Assembly (NCBI RefSeq): GCF_025118155.1
Contig: NW_026251387.1
Location: 1,891,501 to 1,955,500 of the forward strand
From: Cokeromyces recurvatus
Taxonomy: Eukaryota; Mucoromycota; Mucoromycetes; Mucorales; Mucoraceae
Direction: 5' to 3'
DNA length: 64,000 nucleotides
The notes under the pieces are model-generated. The model ran no database searches. It was not told where the DNA came from and was given only the letters and a program-made list of their open reading frames with translations. This document shows, in pieces, positions 24,557-36,623 of this stretch (the first letter of the stretch is position 1; every line of letters starts with the position of its first letter). The translations under genes and the position numbers were made by a program.

Positions 24557-25810
24557 ATGCCACCATTTATAGAAACCGTAGAAAAAGCCAGTAACATAAT
24601 CTCAAGGAAAATAGAAGAAGGAATAGACAAACACCCTGATCATAGACATCCTTTATATCTTGGTACTTGGAAAAGATCAATTCCGTATATAGATGATGAC
24701 TTTGCTCGTGATGACATGGATGAACCTCATTTGAAACGTAAACATACTATTTTACAGGAGCATCCTGAAGTCGAAAAATTATATGGTACAGATATTCGTA
24801 CATTCTATGTAACCATCGTTATTGTCCTAGTTCAGTTAAGTATAGCTTATACTTTGGGTAATAAAATATGGTCACCACCATGGTTTATCTTTATTTCGAT
24901 TGCTTATCTTATTGGTGGTACCTTAACAAGTACACTTGGTGTTATCATACATGAAGCTTGTCATTGTTTAGTATTTAATAAGAAATGGAAGAATCGATAT
25001 GTAGGGTTATTAGCCAATGTCACCATACCAGTACCTATTGCTCAATCATTTCGTCGTTATCATATCGAACATCACACTTGGCAAGGTGTAGAAGGAATGG
25101 ATCCTGATTTACCGCTAGAATGGGAAAAGACATTCATTCGTGGTAATGCTATCAGTAAGCTTTTATGGGTGATGATTTATCCAATTATGTATGTTGTACG
25201 TGGTGCAGTGATGCAGAGTGACAAAAGCTTGACATTATCTAAATGGGAATTGATTAATTTGGTATTTACTATTTGTACGGATGCTATTATTCAACACTAT
25301 TGTGGATGGAAGGGCTTGTTTTACTTGTTTCTGTCACTTTGGTTTGGTTATTCGCTTCATCCTGGTGCAGCCCATTTTATACAAGAACATTATACATTTG
25401 ATGATGGACAAGAAACCTATTCTTACTATGGTATTTTAAATATACCTTTTATGAATATTGGATATCATAATGAGCATCATGATTTTCAAAAGGTAAAGAT
25501 TATTATGTAGCCTATTTTTTCTTTTATTATTATCATTATTAAACATGTATATGTATATATATATATTAAATAGATTCCCTGGTCAAATTTGCCAATACTT
25601 CGTTCAATAGCAAAGGATTATTATGACAAATTATCATATCACACTTCATGGATTATGGTACACTGGAAGTTTATTACTCAGCCTTCGATTGGTCCTCAAT
25701 CGCGTGTTATTCGTAGCTATAATGATTTTAAGCAAGGCCGTTCTATTCTTGGTAAAATGAGACAATACAATTTACGAAAGAAAAAAACAGCAACTAATAA
25801 TAAGCATTAA
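24557..25810 (+). CDS. Sphingolipid delta-4 desaturase (DES1-like)
   Basis: ER membrane enzyme that introduces the delta-4 double bond into dihydroceramide. Exons 24557-25492 and 25574-25810 give 390 residues. The N-terminal lipid-DES region is seen as DDMDEPHLKRKHTILQEHPE followed by VEKLYGTDIRTFY. The three di-iron histidine boxes are intact: HEACH, HIEHH and NEHHDF. Several hydrophobic helices surround them (VTIVIVLVQLSIAYTL; FIFISIAYLIGGTL). After the third box the order IPWSNLPILRSIAKDYYDKL is typical of the family. The basic end (LRKKKTATNNKH) could help ER retention, but that is inference. It lacks the N-terminal cytochrome b5 domain of delta-8/front-end desaturases. Confidence 0.95.
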
Positions 25811-25993
25811 AGTAAATAATAATGGGGGAAGGATTTTTTATTTTTTTTTTTTATTTTTTTTCATTTATCTTCATTAAAATTGCATTGCCCTATAAAAAAA
25901 AAATAAAATAAAATAAAAAAAAAAGGTACCATCTTTTAGTGAAATTGTCCAATTAATGACTTTTATTTCATAATGAATATGATACTCAAATTT

Positions 25994-25998
<5 letters not shown>

Positions 25999-26035
<37 letters not shown>
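25999..26035. repeat. 37-nt poly(T) before the PMK start
   Basis: A pure T run ends 15 bp before the phosphomevalonate kinase ATG, so it forms most of the immediate upstream sequence or 5' leader. Poly(dA:dT) tracts can exclude nucleosomes from fungal promoters; such a role here is inference. Confidence 0.9.
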
Positions 26036-26036
<1 letters not shown>

Positions 26037-26050
26037 TCTTTAGTTAATCA

Positions 26051-27794
26051 ATGACTCAAAATTATACTGTAGCATCTGCACCAGGAAAAGTACTTATTGC
26101 TGGTGGTTATTTAGTATTAGAACAAGCTTTTACAGGCTTAGTTGTCGGAACAACAGCTCGTTTCTATACTGTTATTAGACCCGAGACTCAATCTAAAGCA
26201 GGCATCATTACTGTACGTTCACCACAATTTGAGAATGCAGTTTGGCAATATAAGACAACGATTAAAAACGAACATCTTCAGTTTGAATCCATGTAATTCT
26301 TTATATATATAAATATATTATGACTTTTTTTTTTTTATTTAACGCGTATATGTATATAGTACTCTAGATTCACAAAATAAATTTGTTGAAACCTGTTTAA
26401 AATTCACTTTGAAAGTCATTTTTGAGAAAATAGGTTCAGATCTATTAAATCAACTTTTAGCAAATGGTATTGAAGTTGTGATTGTCGGTGATAACGATTT
26501 CTACTCTCAACGTGCTGAGGTAGGACTTAAGAGAAAAATAATAATAGTTATACCAGCTTGAAAAAAAAATATATATATATATACTCATATATGTATATAT
26601 TTATATCTTTTTGTCTGTTAAATTAGCTTGAAAAGAAACATCTTCCAAACACAGCAGAAGCTTTGGCTTCACTTGAACCTTTCTGTAAAACACATGCCAC
26701 ATTATCTACAGTACATAAGACAGGTCTTGGTAGTTCAGCCGCACTTACAACATCTCTCGTTGCTGCATTATTATTGTACTTTAGAGTTGTAACTGATACA
26801 CTCAATGAGACGGAAAAAGTGTTAATCCATAATGTAGCTCAATATGTTCATTGCTTCGCTCAAGGAAAGGTTGGTAGTGGATTTGATGTTTCATCTGCTG
26901 TTTGGGGAAGTCATCGCTATAAAAGATTTAATCCGGCTATTTTAGCTCCTATTATGAACGAACAAGTTGATTCAAAGACGTTGTCTCAAGAACTTGATTC
27001 AAATAACAAAAATTGGGACAATGAGGTGGCTTCTTTTAAGTTGCCTCCAGGATTCAAATTAATGTTGGCAGATATCGATGCAGGTAGTCATACTCCTACC
27101 TTAGTGAGTAAAGTATTAGCATGGAAGAAATCGAAGCCAGAAGAAGGTAAGCACTTGTAGAAATAACAGGAAATAATTATATAAAAATATATATATTTAT
27201 ACATGTATAATATATTCTGATAATTAGCTATTTCACTTTGGAATGAATTGGGGGCATACAATGCAAAGGTCGAACAGCATTTCCGTAAATTAACTGATTT
27301 GTATGAAGAAGATGAACAAAGTTACAATGAAACCATCAAGATGTGTGCACAATTAAAGTCAAAAGAATGGTATACACTCTCTGGAAGTGTTGCTGAAGAG
27401 ATTATTTCACTAGTAAATGACTTTAATCATGTTCGCTCCCTTTTACAAACAATGAGTAAGTTATCTGATGTCCCTATTGAACCTGAGGAGCAAACGAGAC
27501 TTCTTGATGCTTCTACTCATGTCCCTGGTGTTGTTATGGCCGGTGTTCCTGGAGGTAAAATAATAATAATATAAAAAAAGAGAAAGATATTAAATTCAAA
27601 TTATTGTAGCTGGTGGTTATGATGCTATATTCTGTATTGTGTTATCTGAGCAATCAAAACAAAATGTATATAAAGTATGGGAATCATGGAAGGAATTAAA
27701 TATCGGTCCTTTACTTTCACAAGCAGATTCACATGGAGTAACGTCAGTAAAATTAGACGATATTCCTGGCTTAAATACAGTACTTTCAAAATAA
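26051..27794 (+). CDS. ERG8: Phosphomevalonate kinase
   Basis: GHMP-family kinase that converts mevalonate 5-phosphate to the diphosphate in isoprenoid/ergosterol synthesis. The N-terminus MTQNYTVASAPGKVLIAGGY is the family's start, with the APGKVL block. The ATP-binding GHMP motif is KTGLGSSAALTTSLVAALLL. It is followed by AQGKVGSGFDVSSAVWGSHR, typical of fungal Erg8. The C-terminal GHMP segment HVPGVVMAGVPGAGGYDAIF is joined across an intron near 27555-27609. Introns also lie near 26293-26360, 26521-26626 and 27147-27228. The end is PGLNTVLSK. The gene is complete and no anomaly was seen. Confidence 0.96.
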
Positions 27795-28161
27795 TAAATT
27801 ATCATCATTTGCATACATAATTTATACGCTGAGCTTCAATAAATGGATAATGTAACAACAACGTTCAACATTGACAATCCTTTATTATCAGTTGTAATTT
27901 TAATCTTATTGTTGACAAAAATGTGATTATGTCTCATATCAGAAAATACTATGTTTCTCTTTTTTTTTTTTTTTTTTTTTCTTCTTTTTGTTCACTTCTA
28001 AAACCTAGTCTTTTTACGAATAACAAAAAAAAAAAAAAAAAAAAAAATCGTTCTCTATGCTGCGTGTGACGTATCTGCCATCATTACTATTTTTTTTTTT
28101 TTTTATATGTAACTATTTTCTATTTTCACGTTTTATATACATATAATAAGGGAAAGTAATA
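27795..28161. other. Spacer with CRE-like element
   Basis: Contains T (27960-27980) and A (28025-28047) runs, plus TGACGT at 28067-28072 inside TGCTGCGTGTGACGT (28058-28072). The latter matches 14 of 15 bases of a sequence upstream of the phosphate transporter. No gene was found. Confidence 0.5.
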
Positions 28162-28740
28162 ATGAAGGATACAATTATACGTGAATATACTCCCAACGAC
28201 CAAGACAAATTCAAAAAGTTTTATATTGATATAGAATCAAAGAAAAGAACAAACCGGGTTATACGTGCCTTGAAACAACGAACAGTTGCAAAACGAACTT
28301 GGCAGGCAGGAATGGTCGGCATCTTGAGCATTCATTTAACGCAATTTTTGAATCTTTCGATTACTATTAAAAAAACAACATTAATGATAATAGAGATGTT
28401 ATTATGGAGTGCTGGTATAGGTGTAGTATGGTATAAATGGATCTGCCAAGAATACAATGATGAATTAAAAAGAATATCAGAAAGAATGGCAACTGAATTA
28501 AGTCATATTCAAAATAATGGAAAAAGCAATGCATGGATGATGGAAAGAAATGGAAATATTATGGGAACGGTTGCTTTAAAATATGAAAAGGGTGAAGGAA
28601 AAATTGGCTATTTGACAGGTTTAAATTCACAGATTCGTTTAAAGTTGGTTCAACATGCTTTTCGTTTTGGTCGAGTTAATAAGATTGAGGTCATCAGTAA
28701 ATGGAAAGATGATCTTAAATGGTCCGAAAACCCTTTGTAA
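28162..28740 (+). CDS. Membrane-anchored GNAT-like protein (NAT8-like layout)
   Basis: A single-exon gene of 192 residues. It begins MKDTIIREYTPNDQDKFKKF, reminiscent of the IRxYxxxD start of GNAT acetyltransferases. Two hydrophobic segments follow (about residues 50-65 and 72-93, LMIIEMLLWSAGIGVVWYKW). The second half shows NAWMMERNGNIMGTVALKYE and then GKIGYLTGLNSQIRLKLVQH, which resembles the beta4/motif A region of GNATs but lacks a clear Q/RxxGxG/A acetyl-CoA loop. The plan (N-terminal strand, membrane hairpin, C-terminal GNAT core) is that of animal NAT8/CML enzymes. Because the cofactor loop is degenerate, catalysis is uncertain. It could also be an unrelated membrane protein. Confidence 0.55.
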   Translation: MKDTIIREYTPNDQDKFKKFYIDIESKKRTNRVIRALKQRTVAKRTWQAGMVGILSIHLTQFLNLSITIKKTTLMIIEMLLWSAGIGVVWYKWICQEYNDELKRISERMATELSHIQNNGKSNAWMMERNGNIMGTVALKYEKGEGKIGYLTGLNSQIRLKLVQHAFRFGRVNKIEVISKWKDDLKWSENPL

Positions 28741-28952
28741 CGAAATTAAGGGGGTGAGTTAAAAATATGCAAACAGGCAACTTTATCATATTTTATTATA
28801 ATCATCATTTTACTTCAAATTATTTCGATATAAATACTCGTTCCCTTTTCTTTTCTCTTTCTCTCTTTTTTTTTTCTTTTTTAATACCTCTTTATCTTAT
28901 TCACCTTAAATATACACTTAATCTTACATAAAATACTTGATATCAATCCCGT

Positions 28953-30060
28953 ATGACTGTTGATACTGCTTCTCGAAAATTGTTTAAGTTAAATACTCAA
29001 TTGCCATTACATTCTTTGTTTTCTCCTACCAGTCTGGTGAAGGATCTTATTTATGTTGATGAAACATATTATAAAAATCTTTTTCGAGAGCATCCTTCCT
29101 CGCCTAAAAATGATCAAAAGACTCAGTCGCAATCAAGACGAATTCCTAAAACCCCAATACTATACGCATATAGTACTACAAACACATCCTCAGCACCAAA
29201 AGTTCTCAATTTGTAAGTATTCTAATTATAAAGATATTACTTAATAATTTCTTTTCTTTAGTCAACACTTTGGATTGTCTTCTTTTCCTAGTGATGTTGC
29301 CTTTCTAAACCGTCTTTCGATGCTTAATTTGTCTAATAACGAATTGACCAAACTGCCACCAGTAATAAACTATCTAGTAAACTTAACTAATTTGAATCTA
29401 TCAAATAATCTACTTACTTTTGTGCCAGAGGAAGTTTGCAAACTAAAGCGTTTAACACAGTTGAATATATCATTTAATCCTTTGATTGAATTGCCTTCTA
29501 GCTTAGTTCAGCTTCGTAGTCTCGAAACACTGGACATATCAAAAACCAATATTAATTTTATTCCAGCTGAACTAATGACGATGATGAAGATAAAGATCAA
29601 CATAAATGAGTGTATACATTTATTAGATAGATCAGAAAAGGTCTATCAACTTATCGTTCAGAATCCCTTCAGTCTTTTCGAAACATGTGCAAGACAGATC
29701 ATGTATCCTATTTTATCTGATCTTTTAGCAAACAAAAAGAATAAGAAGCAAATACAGAGGAGAAAAGTAAAGTTTACTAAAAGACTTCAATCTCTTCCAA
29801 AACCTATGCTAAACTATTTAATGAATCCTAATGCCTGCTCCTTTTGTGGTGGGATTTATTATCAGTCCTATATTACTCGCTATCGTATCATTCGATATGA
29901 TCATGAAATATGGATTCCAATTGAATACAAATTATGTTCTTCTCATTGGAAAACAAATAGAGAATTTTTACTTGCTACTTTTTCAAATGCTGCTGACTCT
30001 TCTTTACCTCACTCGGTTCATTCTCTAAAGTCAATGTTGGCAAATGCATACAACATATAA
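28953..30060 (+). CDS. LRRC58-like leucine-rich repeat protein
   Basis: Two exons (28953 to about 29213, and about 29263 to 30060). After a Ser/Pro-rich N-terminus come about five LRRs of the LxxLxLSxNxLTxLP class (LSMLNLSNNELTKLPPVINY, then LTNLNLSNNLLTFVPEEV, LTQLNISFNPLIELPSSL and LETLDISKTNINFIPAEL). The C-terminal module reads LFETCARQIMYPILSDLL, then LPKPMLNYLMNPNACSFCGG, IYYQSYITRYRIIRYDHEIW and IPIEYKLCSSHW. This order (CARxI helix, CxxC-G-xYY, RxP/IPxxYxLCSxxC/H) is what I recall from animal LRRC58, apparently a zinc-binding tail. LRRC58 has been described as a cullin-RING substrate receptor; whether this fungal protein is one is inference. It has no signal peptide or membrane segment. 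Confidence 0.75.
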
Positions 30061-30767
30061 ATTATGTGTATAAGAAAAAAAAATATTGGCACATCTTGTA
30101 TAATTGTGTATATAGAATCGAGAAATAAATTTCATTTAAAAAATGATTGATTATGTAATTCCTTAACGTGTATTTTTTTTTTCCTGCATGCATTCAACTA
30201 TAAATTCGATCTAATATAGGAACTATTTGTAAGACATTATTCTAAAACTTACACATTTATTGGAACTAATTCTTTTCTATATGTACATTTTCATGTACTA
30301 TTATATAATACCTATGCATACAAATATATATTTATATAGTAAGACACTTTCCTGGCTATACAATACAACCACTTTCCAATATGCAAAGTTCTAAAAATGA
30401 TTCGTGCTTTTGCAGTGATTGAATTAATACTTCTTTTTTAAATTATTATCGTTTGCATTATAATTATTTCTCCTCTGCCTATTTCTAATAACAGGAGGAT
30501 ATTTTTTTTTAAAAAAAAAGGAAAAAGTAATCTTTACTCATATACTAATTATCAGCTTTTCACATGAACATTACAGAACACTTCATACTAATGTATATAT
30601 TATGATTATGATTATGATTATATATATACATAGTATATTTTCAAGCGCTGTAGTAAGTTATCTAAAGTTTAAAACTAGTTCCAAGAGGAAGAATGACATG
30701 AATTTAGAAGATGAGCAGTATCTATAATGTACAAAATATGTAGGTTTTACAGCTCAGTAAACTGGCG

Positions 30768-30799
<32 letters not shown>

Positions 30800-31351
30800 A
30801 GTCAAAGCCCAAATATTCGTGAATCAGTTACATTATTGGAATCTGAAACTATTCATATGAATGGCCGATTTTTTCGATAGCTACTGTGTCTGTCAATTGG
30901 TATTGCATAAAAGGAAAAAAAAATACGAATTTAGAATCTATTACATATGCAATAACCCTTGGCTGGCTTGATTGGAAATAAAATGTATTCTTCGTTAGCA
31001 TATCCTCTAATCAACATGACAGAACACCTTAGAATAGATTATTAATAAATGTGTGGTGTATTCCTTTACAAGAAGATTTGTTTCTATTTATTATGCAAAA
31101 TAATAATAGGGTCTTCTTAAGATTTTCTTATGTACACTATCAAATATATATTTTATAATTATCCCCTTCGACATACTGTTTCAGATAGATTAATACGATC
31201 AAATTCAATTGGCTTTAATTTTATACAAAAAGTGAAGTAGTCAAATAACTTATATTTGGAGGAAGAAGCATGTTTTCCAAAGCTTTTGACCGCATCTAGT
31301 ATTATTGAATACTTTATATTATATCTTTCCTCTGTCTCTCTCTCTCTCTCT

Positions 31352-31393
<42 letters not shown>

Positions 31394-32017
31394 GGTACTT
31401 ATCTCAAAGATGAACAATACAAATACATTAATAATACTGACAAAATAGCTCTTTATTTATGTTTCCCCTTTTATTAAAAGAAATAGATACAATTCGATTT
31501 TAAGAGTAAATGTTTTATTATGTGAAGAAAAGATTCTAATTTGTTTTCGTGTAGACCTCATTCTTGCAAAAGAAACTACACCTGTAGTATTATTTGCAAA
31601 GTGATATCAAAATTATTAATAGTTTAGATATGTTTAACAGGCATAGTGGCTTGAAATATATATATAATAATACATCGTCCCATCTATATATATTAGTGTG
31701 TATTTTCAAAATAGTATATATAAAGAAAAAGTGTACTAAATTAAACTAACCTGTTATATGCTATATATTTCTAAGTAATAACAGTAACCCCTCCTCTTTT
31801 TCTTTTATTCAATACTATTTATCAGCACATATAAAGGCTGGTTATATATATTCTAGTATTGAGCTTGCTCAAAGACATGTTATAGATAAATTGTAACTTT
31901 ACATGTACTTTCGATTAAAGTTACACAGACATGAGTTTAAACAGTTAAAAAAAAACCCTCTTTTTTCTTTCTTTCTTTCTTTCTTTTCTTTTATAATAAG
32001 TTGTAAGTATTTCAATT
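30061..32017. other. 2.0-kb gene-free region
   Basis: No gene was recognised on either strand. Features are a poly(A) run at about 30770-30797, a (CT)n-T38 tract at 31330-31392 (poly(T) at 31355-31392), ATTATG repeats near 30600-30620 and a (CTTT)n patch at about 31967-31990 just before the next gene. It is probably a long promoter or leader of the Zn2Cys6 gene, a common arrangement for regulators; that is inference. Confidence 0.55.
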
Positions 32018-32326
32018 ATGCATTTTGACAATAATACTTCAGTTCAAAAATCTGCTCGACCATTTGTTTATATTCAATATCCAAAGATTAATAAATCAAC
32101 AACGACTAGTAATAAGCATACTCAATCATACACGACTCTATTTTATAATAACAAAGAGCAACAACACACGTCTCATCAAATAAGCATATCAAGTCCTTCA
32201 TCAACATCATCATCTTCCTCTACCATTACATCTCCTATTCAAATCAATAAGTTTCAACTAGAAAAGTCAAAGGATGATAGTCAGCCTAAAAAGAAGAAAC
32301 GACAACACACAGGCTATGCATGTGAT

Positions 32327-32392
<66 letters not shown>

Positions 32393-34752
32393 ACATCATA
32401 TATAAATATTTATATTTGTTAAACATTTATTAATATATTTAATCAGATGTCGAGAAAGAAGAGTTGGTTGTGATCGAGTAAAACCTATTTGCGGACAATG
32501 TAAAGACCGTTATAACTGTACATATAGCAATCATGCTCTAAGAGTCGATAGTACTTCAATGAGACAAAGATTAGATGATTTAGAAAACCAGGTTAGTCGG
32601 CTCACCTCATTTGTTACTCATCTTGAACAAGAACATCGTTCCATAACTCCTTATAATAGACATGTGCAACACCCTTTTGTCACACAGCTCCCTATTTTGT
32701 ATGAGCCCAATGAACAACAAGACTCTCAAGTACTGTTATCGCCATCAAAAGCCACAATCGAAACCAATAGTAGTGTATATGATTGGGCTATTGAGACAGG
32801 CTGGCCTGTTATCGAGAATACAGATGGAATGAGATCTATATTTACGAACATCAAAAGCTTTGATGACCTTAGCGAGGCTTTGAAAAATACTGTAAATGCT
32901 CTTTACAATTTAAAAGGTCATACTCTATATAAACAACCGAGTAATAAGACTTTTATCTCACAGCAATTGACATTAAAAGAATTAAATTGTTCATCTGTGC
33001 AACAAAATGATCATAAAATTGAATTTGAATACTCATCTTCACTAAAACTAGAACTAGACCAACAATCAACTGCAAACAAAAAGGAACATATATTTACATT
33101 ATTTGAAAGTCTAAATCGTTACTCTAAATCAGCAACTAATTCGAAAGGTTCTACCGAACCAATAAATTTGAATGAACAATATTTAGAACTAAATGTCATG
33201 ACACGCTTAATTCATCAACATCATCAATGTGGATTTCCTACGTTGGTCAGTCCTTGTCGATTCGAAAAATATTATCAGGAGGGACAGTTAAAGTCAATTG
33301 TTCTCTCTTCTGTCCTTTCACATTCGGTACCACACTGCTGTATATATCATCCTCAACTTGTACAAATTCAAGATTTCGGAGAACTAGGAAATAAATTTTA
33401 CAACCACTCACACGACCTGTTAGATATTGATGAACCTGCAAATTTATCTAATATTCATCAACGTATATTCCTTATTACTTATGATTTAGATTTAGGAAGA
33501 GTAAGACGTGCTTTCTTGCATCTTGGTATTGCAATTCGTATGTGTTATATATTAAATCTACACTGCCCTGAAGGTTATATGTCATGTAAATCAGCGTTCG
33601 AAAGAGAACAATCAAAACGAGTATTTTGGACTGTTTGGTTTTATGATAACATGGTACTACAGCGTATAATACATATGTACTAAAGATATAAATCTCATAT
33701 ACATACATATTATACATATTACACATTTATATACATTTATATATATATATTGATTGTTTGATTTGTTTTTTTTTGTTTTTTTCATAGGTTTCTCAACTAT
33801 TTCATGATCAGTTATCCACCTTCAAATTAAATGATATTTCTATTGAATTACCAATTCCATTACCAGAATTTAATCAAATAGAAATGGACCAAACTACGTT
33901 TGCCATCAACATAATAGAAATCAGAATGATAGCAGCATCTATTTCAGAAGAATCTCATAAAATAGAGCCTCGCATACTTGTAAATCGATTTCGAGAAAAA
34001 CTATGGAGATATTATAATAACACGCTTTCTAAACAATCACAATTTAGAAAAGAAGTCTCATTTCCCCCTAATACATCTATTTGGGCAAGAAGAAGCTATT
34101 TTTGTACATTATTAGACTATTGCCAATGTTGGATTACTATATATAGATCATTATTACCCTCTGCTAATTATAAAGGTGATAAGCCTTTAACAAGAGATGA
34201 GATAGAGGCTATTTTACATACTTCACAAGCAGCGGTTGCTATTGTACAATTATTTCAAAATTGGTTTAAAGTATCTTTACAATCTGAAGAAGGATTTGAT
34301 TGCTTTTTTAGACCTTATTTATATCATTTTATGAGTGCAAAATATATTTTCAGTGTAAGTAGTTATTTTACACGCGCTTCAAAAAAAAAAAAAAAAAAAA
34401 AAAAAAAATTAAATACTGATTTTTTTTTTTGTCATAGTCAAATGTATCACAAATCGGCAGATCACCAGCATTAATATATGTAAGTCGTGCTTATTTAATT
34501 TTACTCTTACAACTCTATCAAACAACACCTACGCGAAAGTCCTTTGATGAAAGCCAACTTGAAAATGACATGATGCAATTTATAGAAATGCATCAAATTG
34601 ATTCTTCTAAAGATGTTTTTGTACATCAGACCATCATTGACGAAGCTTTGTTAGATGATTCAAATGCAGATGGAGGCTGGAGCATTTTTTCATGTTACAC
34701 AGACAGTGCCTTACGAGATAAGTTTGGAAAGAGCGATTACCTACATGAATGA
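32018..34752 (+). CDS. Zn2Cys6 fungal transcription factor
   Basis: Exon 1 (32018-32328) encodes a Ser/Thr-rich N-terminus and a basic KKKKRQ segment leading into the binuclear cluster. The intron (32329-32446) falls between the first and second cysteines. The joined cluster is ACDKCRERRVGCDRVKPICG followed by QCKDRYNCTY. Spacing is C-X2-C-X6-C-X6-C-X2-C-X5-C, so the last loop is one residue shorter than the usual six or more. A heptad region (MRQRLDDLENQVSRLTSFV) suggests dimerisation. The middle-homology domain follows (FPTLVSPCRFEKYY, then RRAFLHLGIAIRMCYILNLH and REQSKRVFWTVWFYDN). It continues through two more exons to KFGKSDYLHE. It is a DNA-binding regulator whose target pathway is unknown. 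Confidence 0.92.
32331..32391. repeat. 61-nt poly(A) abutting a 5' splice site
   Basis: The Zn2Cys6 gene's first intron begins GT at 32329-32330 and continues directly as 61 consecutive A. It is the longest pure homopolymer in the window and makes up half of a 118-nt intron. Confidence 0.97.
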
Positions 34753-35227
34753 TAATAAAAGTTTTTTCAATGTTTTTTCCCGTTTTTTCAAATATTTTAT
34801 TAATGACTTTATATCGATATTAATCAGTAGCGTACCTCTTTTTCTAAAAGTAGTCATATTATACCACACTTTTTTTTTTCCCACATGTCTTGTAGTATGT
34901 TTCAGAATACATGAATAAATTACATAATTTTTCTTTTATTTGACATCTATTTTTAACGGGGCTTAAAATATTTGGGTTTTTTCAGGGTTTTTTCTTACAC
35001 GTAGCATGTTGTTGAAAGGATAGATGATATTAAACCCTTGGAAGTATTCCTCCAGATCAGCCAACCAAAAAAGTTTTCCCTTTTAATTATTAGTTTACTA
35101 TTACCAAACTTTCTTCTCCCTTCACTTCCTCCACCCCGCCCTCTAGCTTCTATAATGCTTGAATTACAAAAAAAAAATTAGTTGTTTTCTTCTTCTTCTT
35201 ATTTTATATAATTTTGAATGGTTTAGA
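34753..35227. other. Spacer before thaumatin-like gene
   Basis: Contains the 3' end of the Zn2Cys6 gene and a C/T-rich promoter-like stretch at 35108-35156. No gene was found. Confidence 0.5.
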
Positions 35228-35926
35228 ATGGGTTATATTCTTCTCAAATTGCTAATTATTTATATTTTCATCTTTTCCTTTTTACAAGCCGACAAACCTA
35301 TTCTTGTCAAAAACAATTGTGCTAGTGTTATAACAGTGGGTGTCCTTACGAATGGTATCAGTAGCTCATTTCCTGAACTAAGCTTTGATTTGACTCCTTC
35401 AGCAAGCAACAGTTTTAGCAAGCCGGATAGTTGGGGAGGACGCGTTTGGGCACGTTATCATTGCTCTGGCTCTGCGGGTAAGGACGCTCAGAACTGTGGC
35501 GTACCAGGCGCGGTAAATCCTGCTAGTTTAGCAGAGTTTTTCTTTAAAGGAACAGGTGGTAAAGATTTTTATGATATCAGTCTTGTTGATGGTTACAATA
35601 TGCCTCTCTCCATTTCTCCTAGTGGTGGTTCTAAACCAGATGGTTATGAATGTGGGTCTCCAATCTGTAGTCTATCCTCTTGCCCCCCAGAGTATGCAGT
35701 GACGGATGCAACAGGGAGTGTCGTATCTTGTATGAGTGCTTGTTCTAAAACAGGCTCCCCACAGGATTGTTGTACAGGAAATTATAATACGCCTGAAACA
35801 TGCAAACAGAATGCTCAGGCTGCTGATGTAAAGCAGAGATGTCCAGATGCTTATAGTTTTGCATATGATGATCAAAAATCGACTTATTCATGTGAAGCAA
35901 ATGGTTATACGATTACTTTTTGTTAG
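35228..35926 (+). CDS. Secreted thaumatin-like protein
   Basis: A single exon of 232 residues from the ATG at 35228. That start gives a clean signal peptide (MGYILLKLLIIYIFIFSFLQ, cleavage near QA-DKP). The open frame extends upstream only without a good start. The mature part opens with KPILVKNNC. It continues with the thaumatin-family WGGRVWARYHCSG, CGVPGAVNPASLAEFFFKG, FYDISLVDGYNMPLSISP, and a cysteine-rich half (CSLSSCPPEYAV, DCCTGNYNTPETCK). The end is CPDAYSFAYDDQKSTYSCE to TITFC, the typical closing of the fold. Fungal thaumatin-like proteins are secreted, and some cleave beta-1,3-glucan; wall remodelling is inference. There is no GPI signal. Confidence 0.93.
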   Translation: MGYILLKLLIIYIFIFSFLQADKPILVKNNCASVITVGVLTNGISSSFPELSFDLTPSASNSFSKPDSWGGRVWARYHCSGSAGKDAQNCGVPGAVNPASLAEFFFKGTGGKDFYDISLVDGYNMPLSISPSGGSKPDGYECGSPICSLSSCPPEYAVTDATGSVVSCMSACSKTGSPQDCCTGNYNTPETCKQNAQAADVKQRCPDAYSFAYDDQKSTYSCEANGYTITFC

Positions 35927-36091
35927 TAAACTTTTATTATATATACAGGTAATCATCCTTAAACTATGTTTATTATTATTACCATAATAATAATAATAAT
36001 AATAATAAAAATATACAGATATAATTATATTAGTTATTAAATAGTACTATAAAAAATAAAATAAAATGAGATATAATAAAATAATAAAAAT

Positions 36092-36576
36092 TTAAATCTG
36101 GCTCATTCTTGAATGAACAATAGCAAGTTCTTCATCATATTCATTGCTATTCGTCTTTTCTTTGTTTGCTGTATCCAAGCTAGATTCATCAACTATTTTC
36201 TCTTTACTACTAGGATCTTGTGATTCAGAAGTTGTAGTAGGAACCTCACCACCAGTTCTCTTTTCAAAGGCTGTTCTCCAGCCTTTACCAAACACCATCA
36301 CAATCAACAACGTCACACAGTTAGCAACATTGATAGCCGCTAAAATTGTATATAGAATACCAGGGCCAATAGCATTAAGACATGAACTAGAGAAGATAGT
36401 CGTCACTGCAGCTACAATCGAACGGACACAATTATTAATAGCAACTGCTGTAGCGGACCTTCCTGGCTTTGAGTCAACTAAGTATACTGAAGTGGGTGTA
36501 AAAGCAGACATTTGTCCCAAGGCATCTAATTTAAATTATGAATAATAATAACAATAAAAAAAAAGGTCAATTTTTT

Positions 36577-36623
<47 letters not shown>

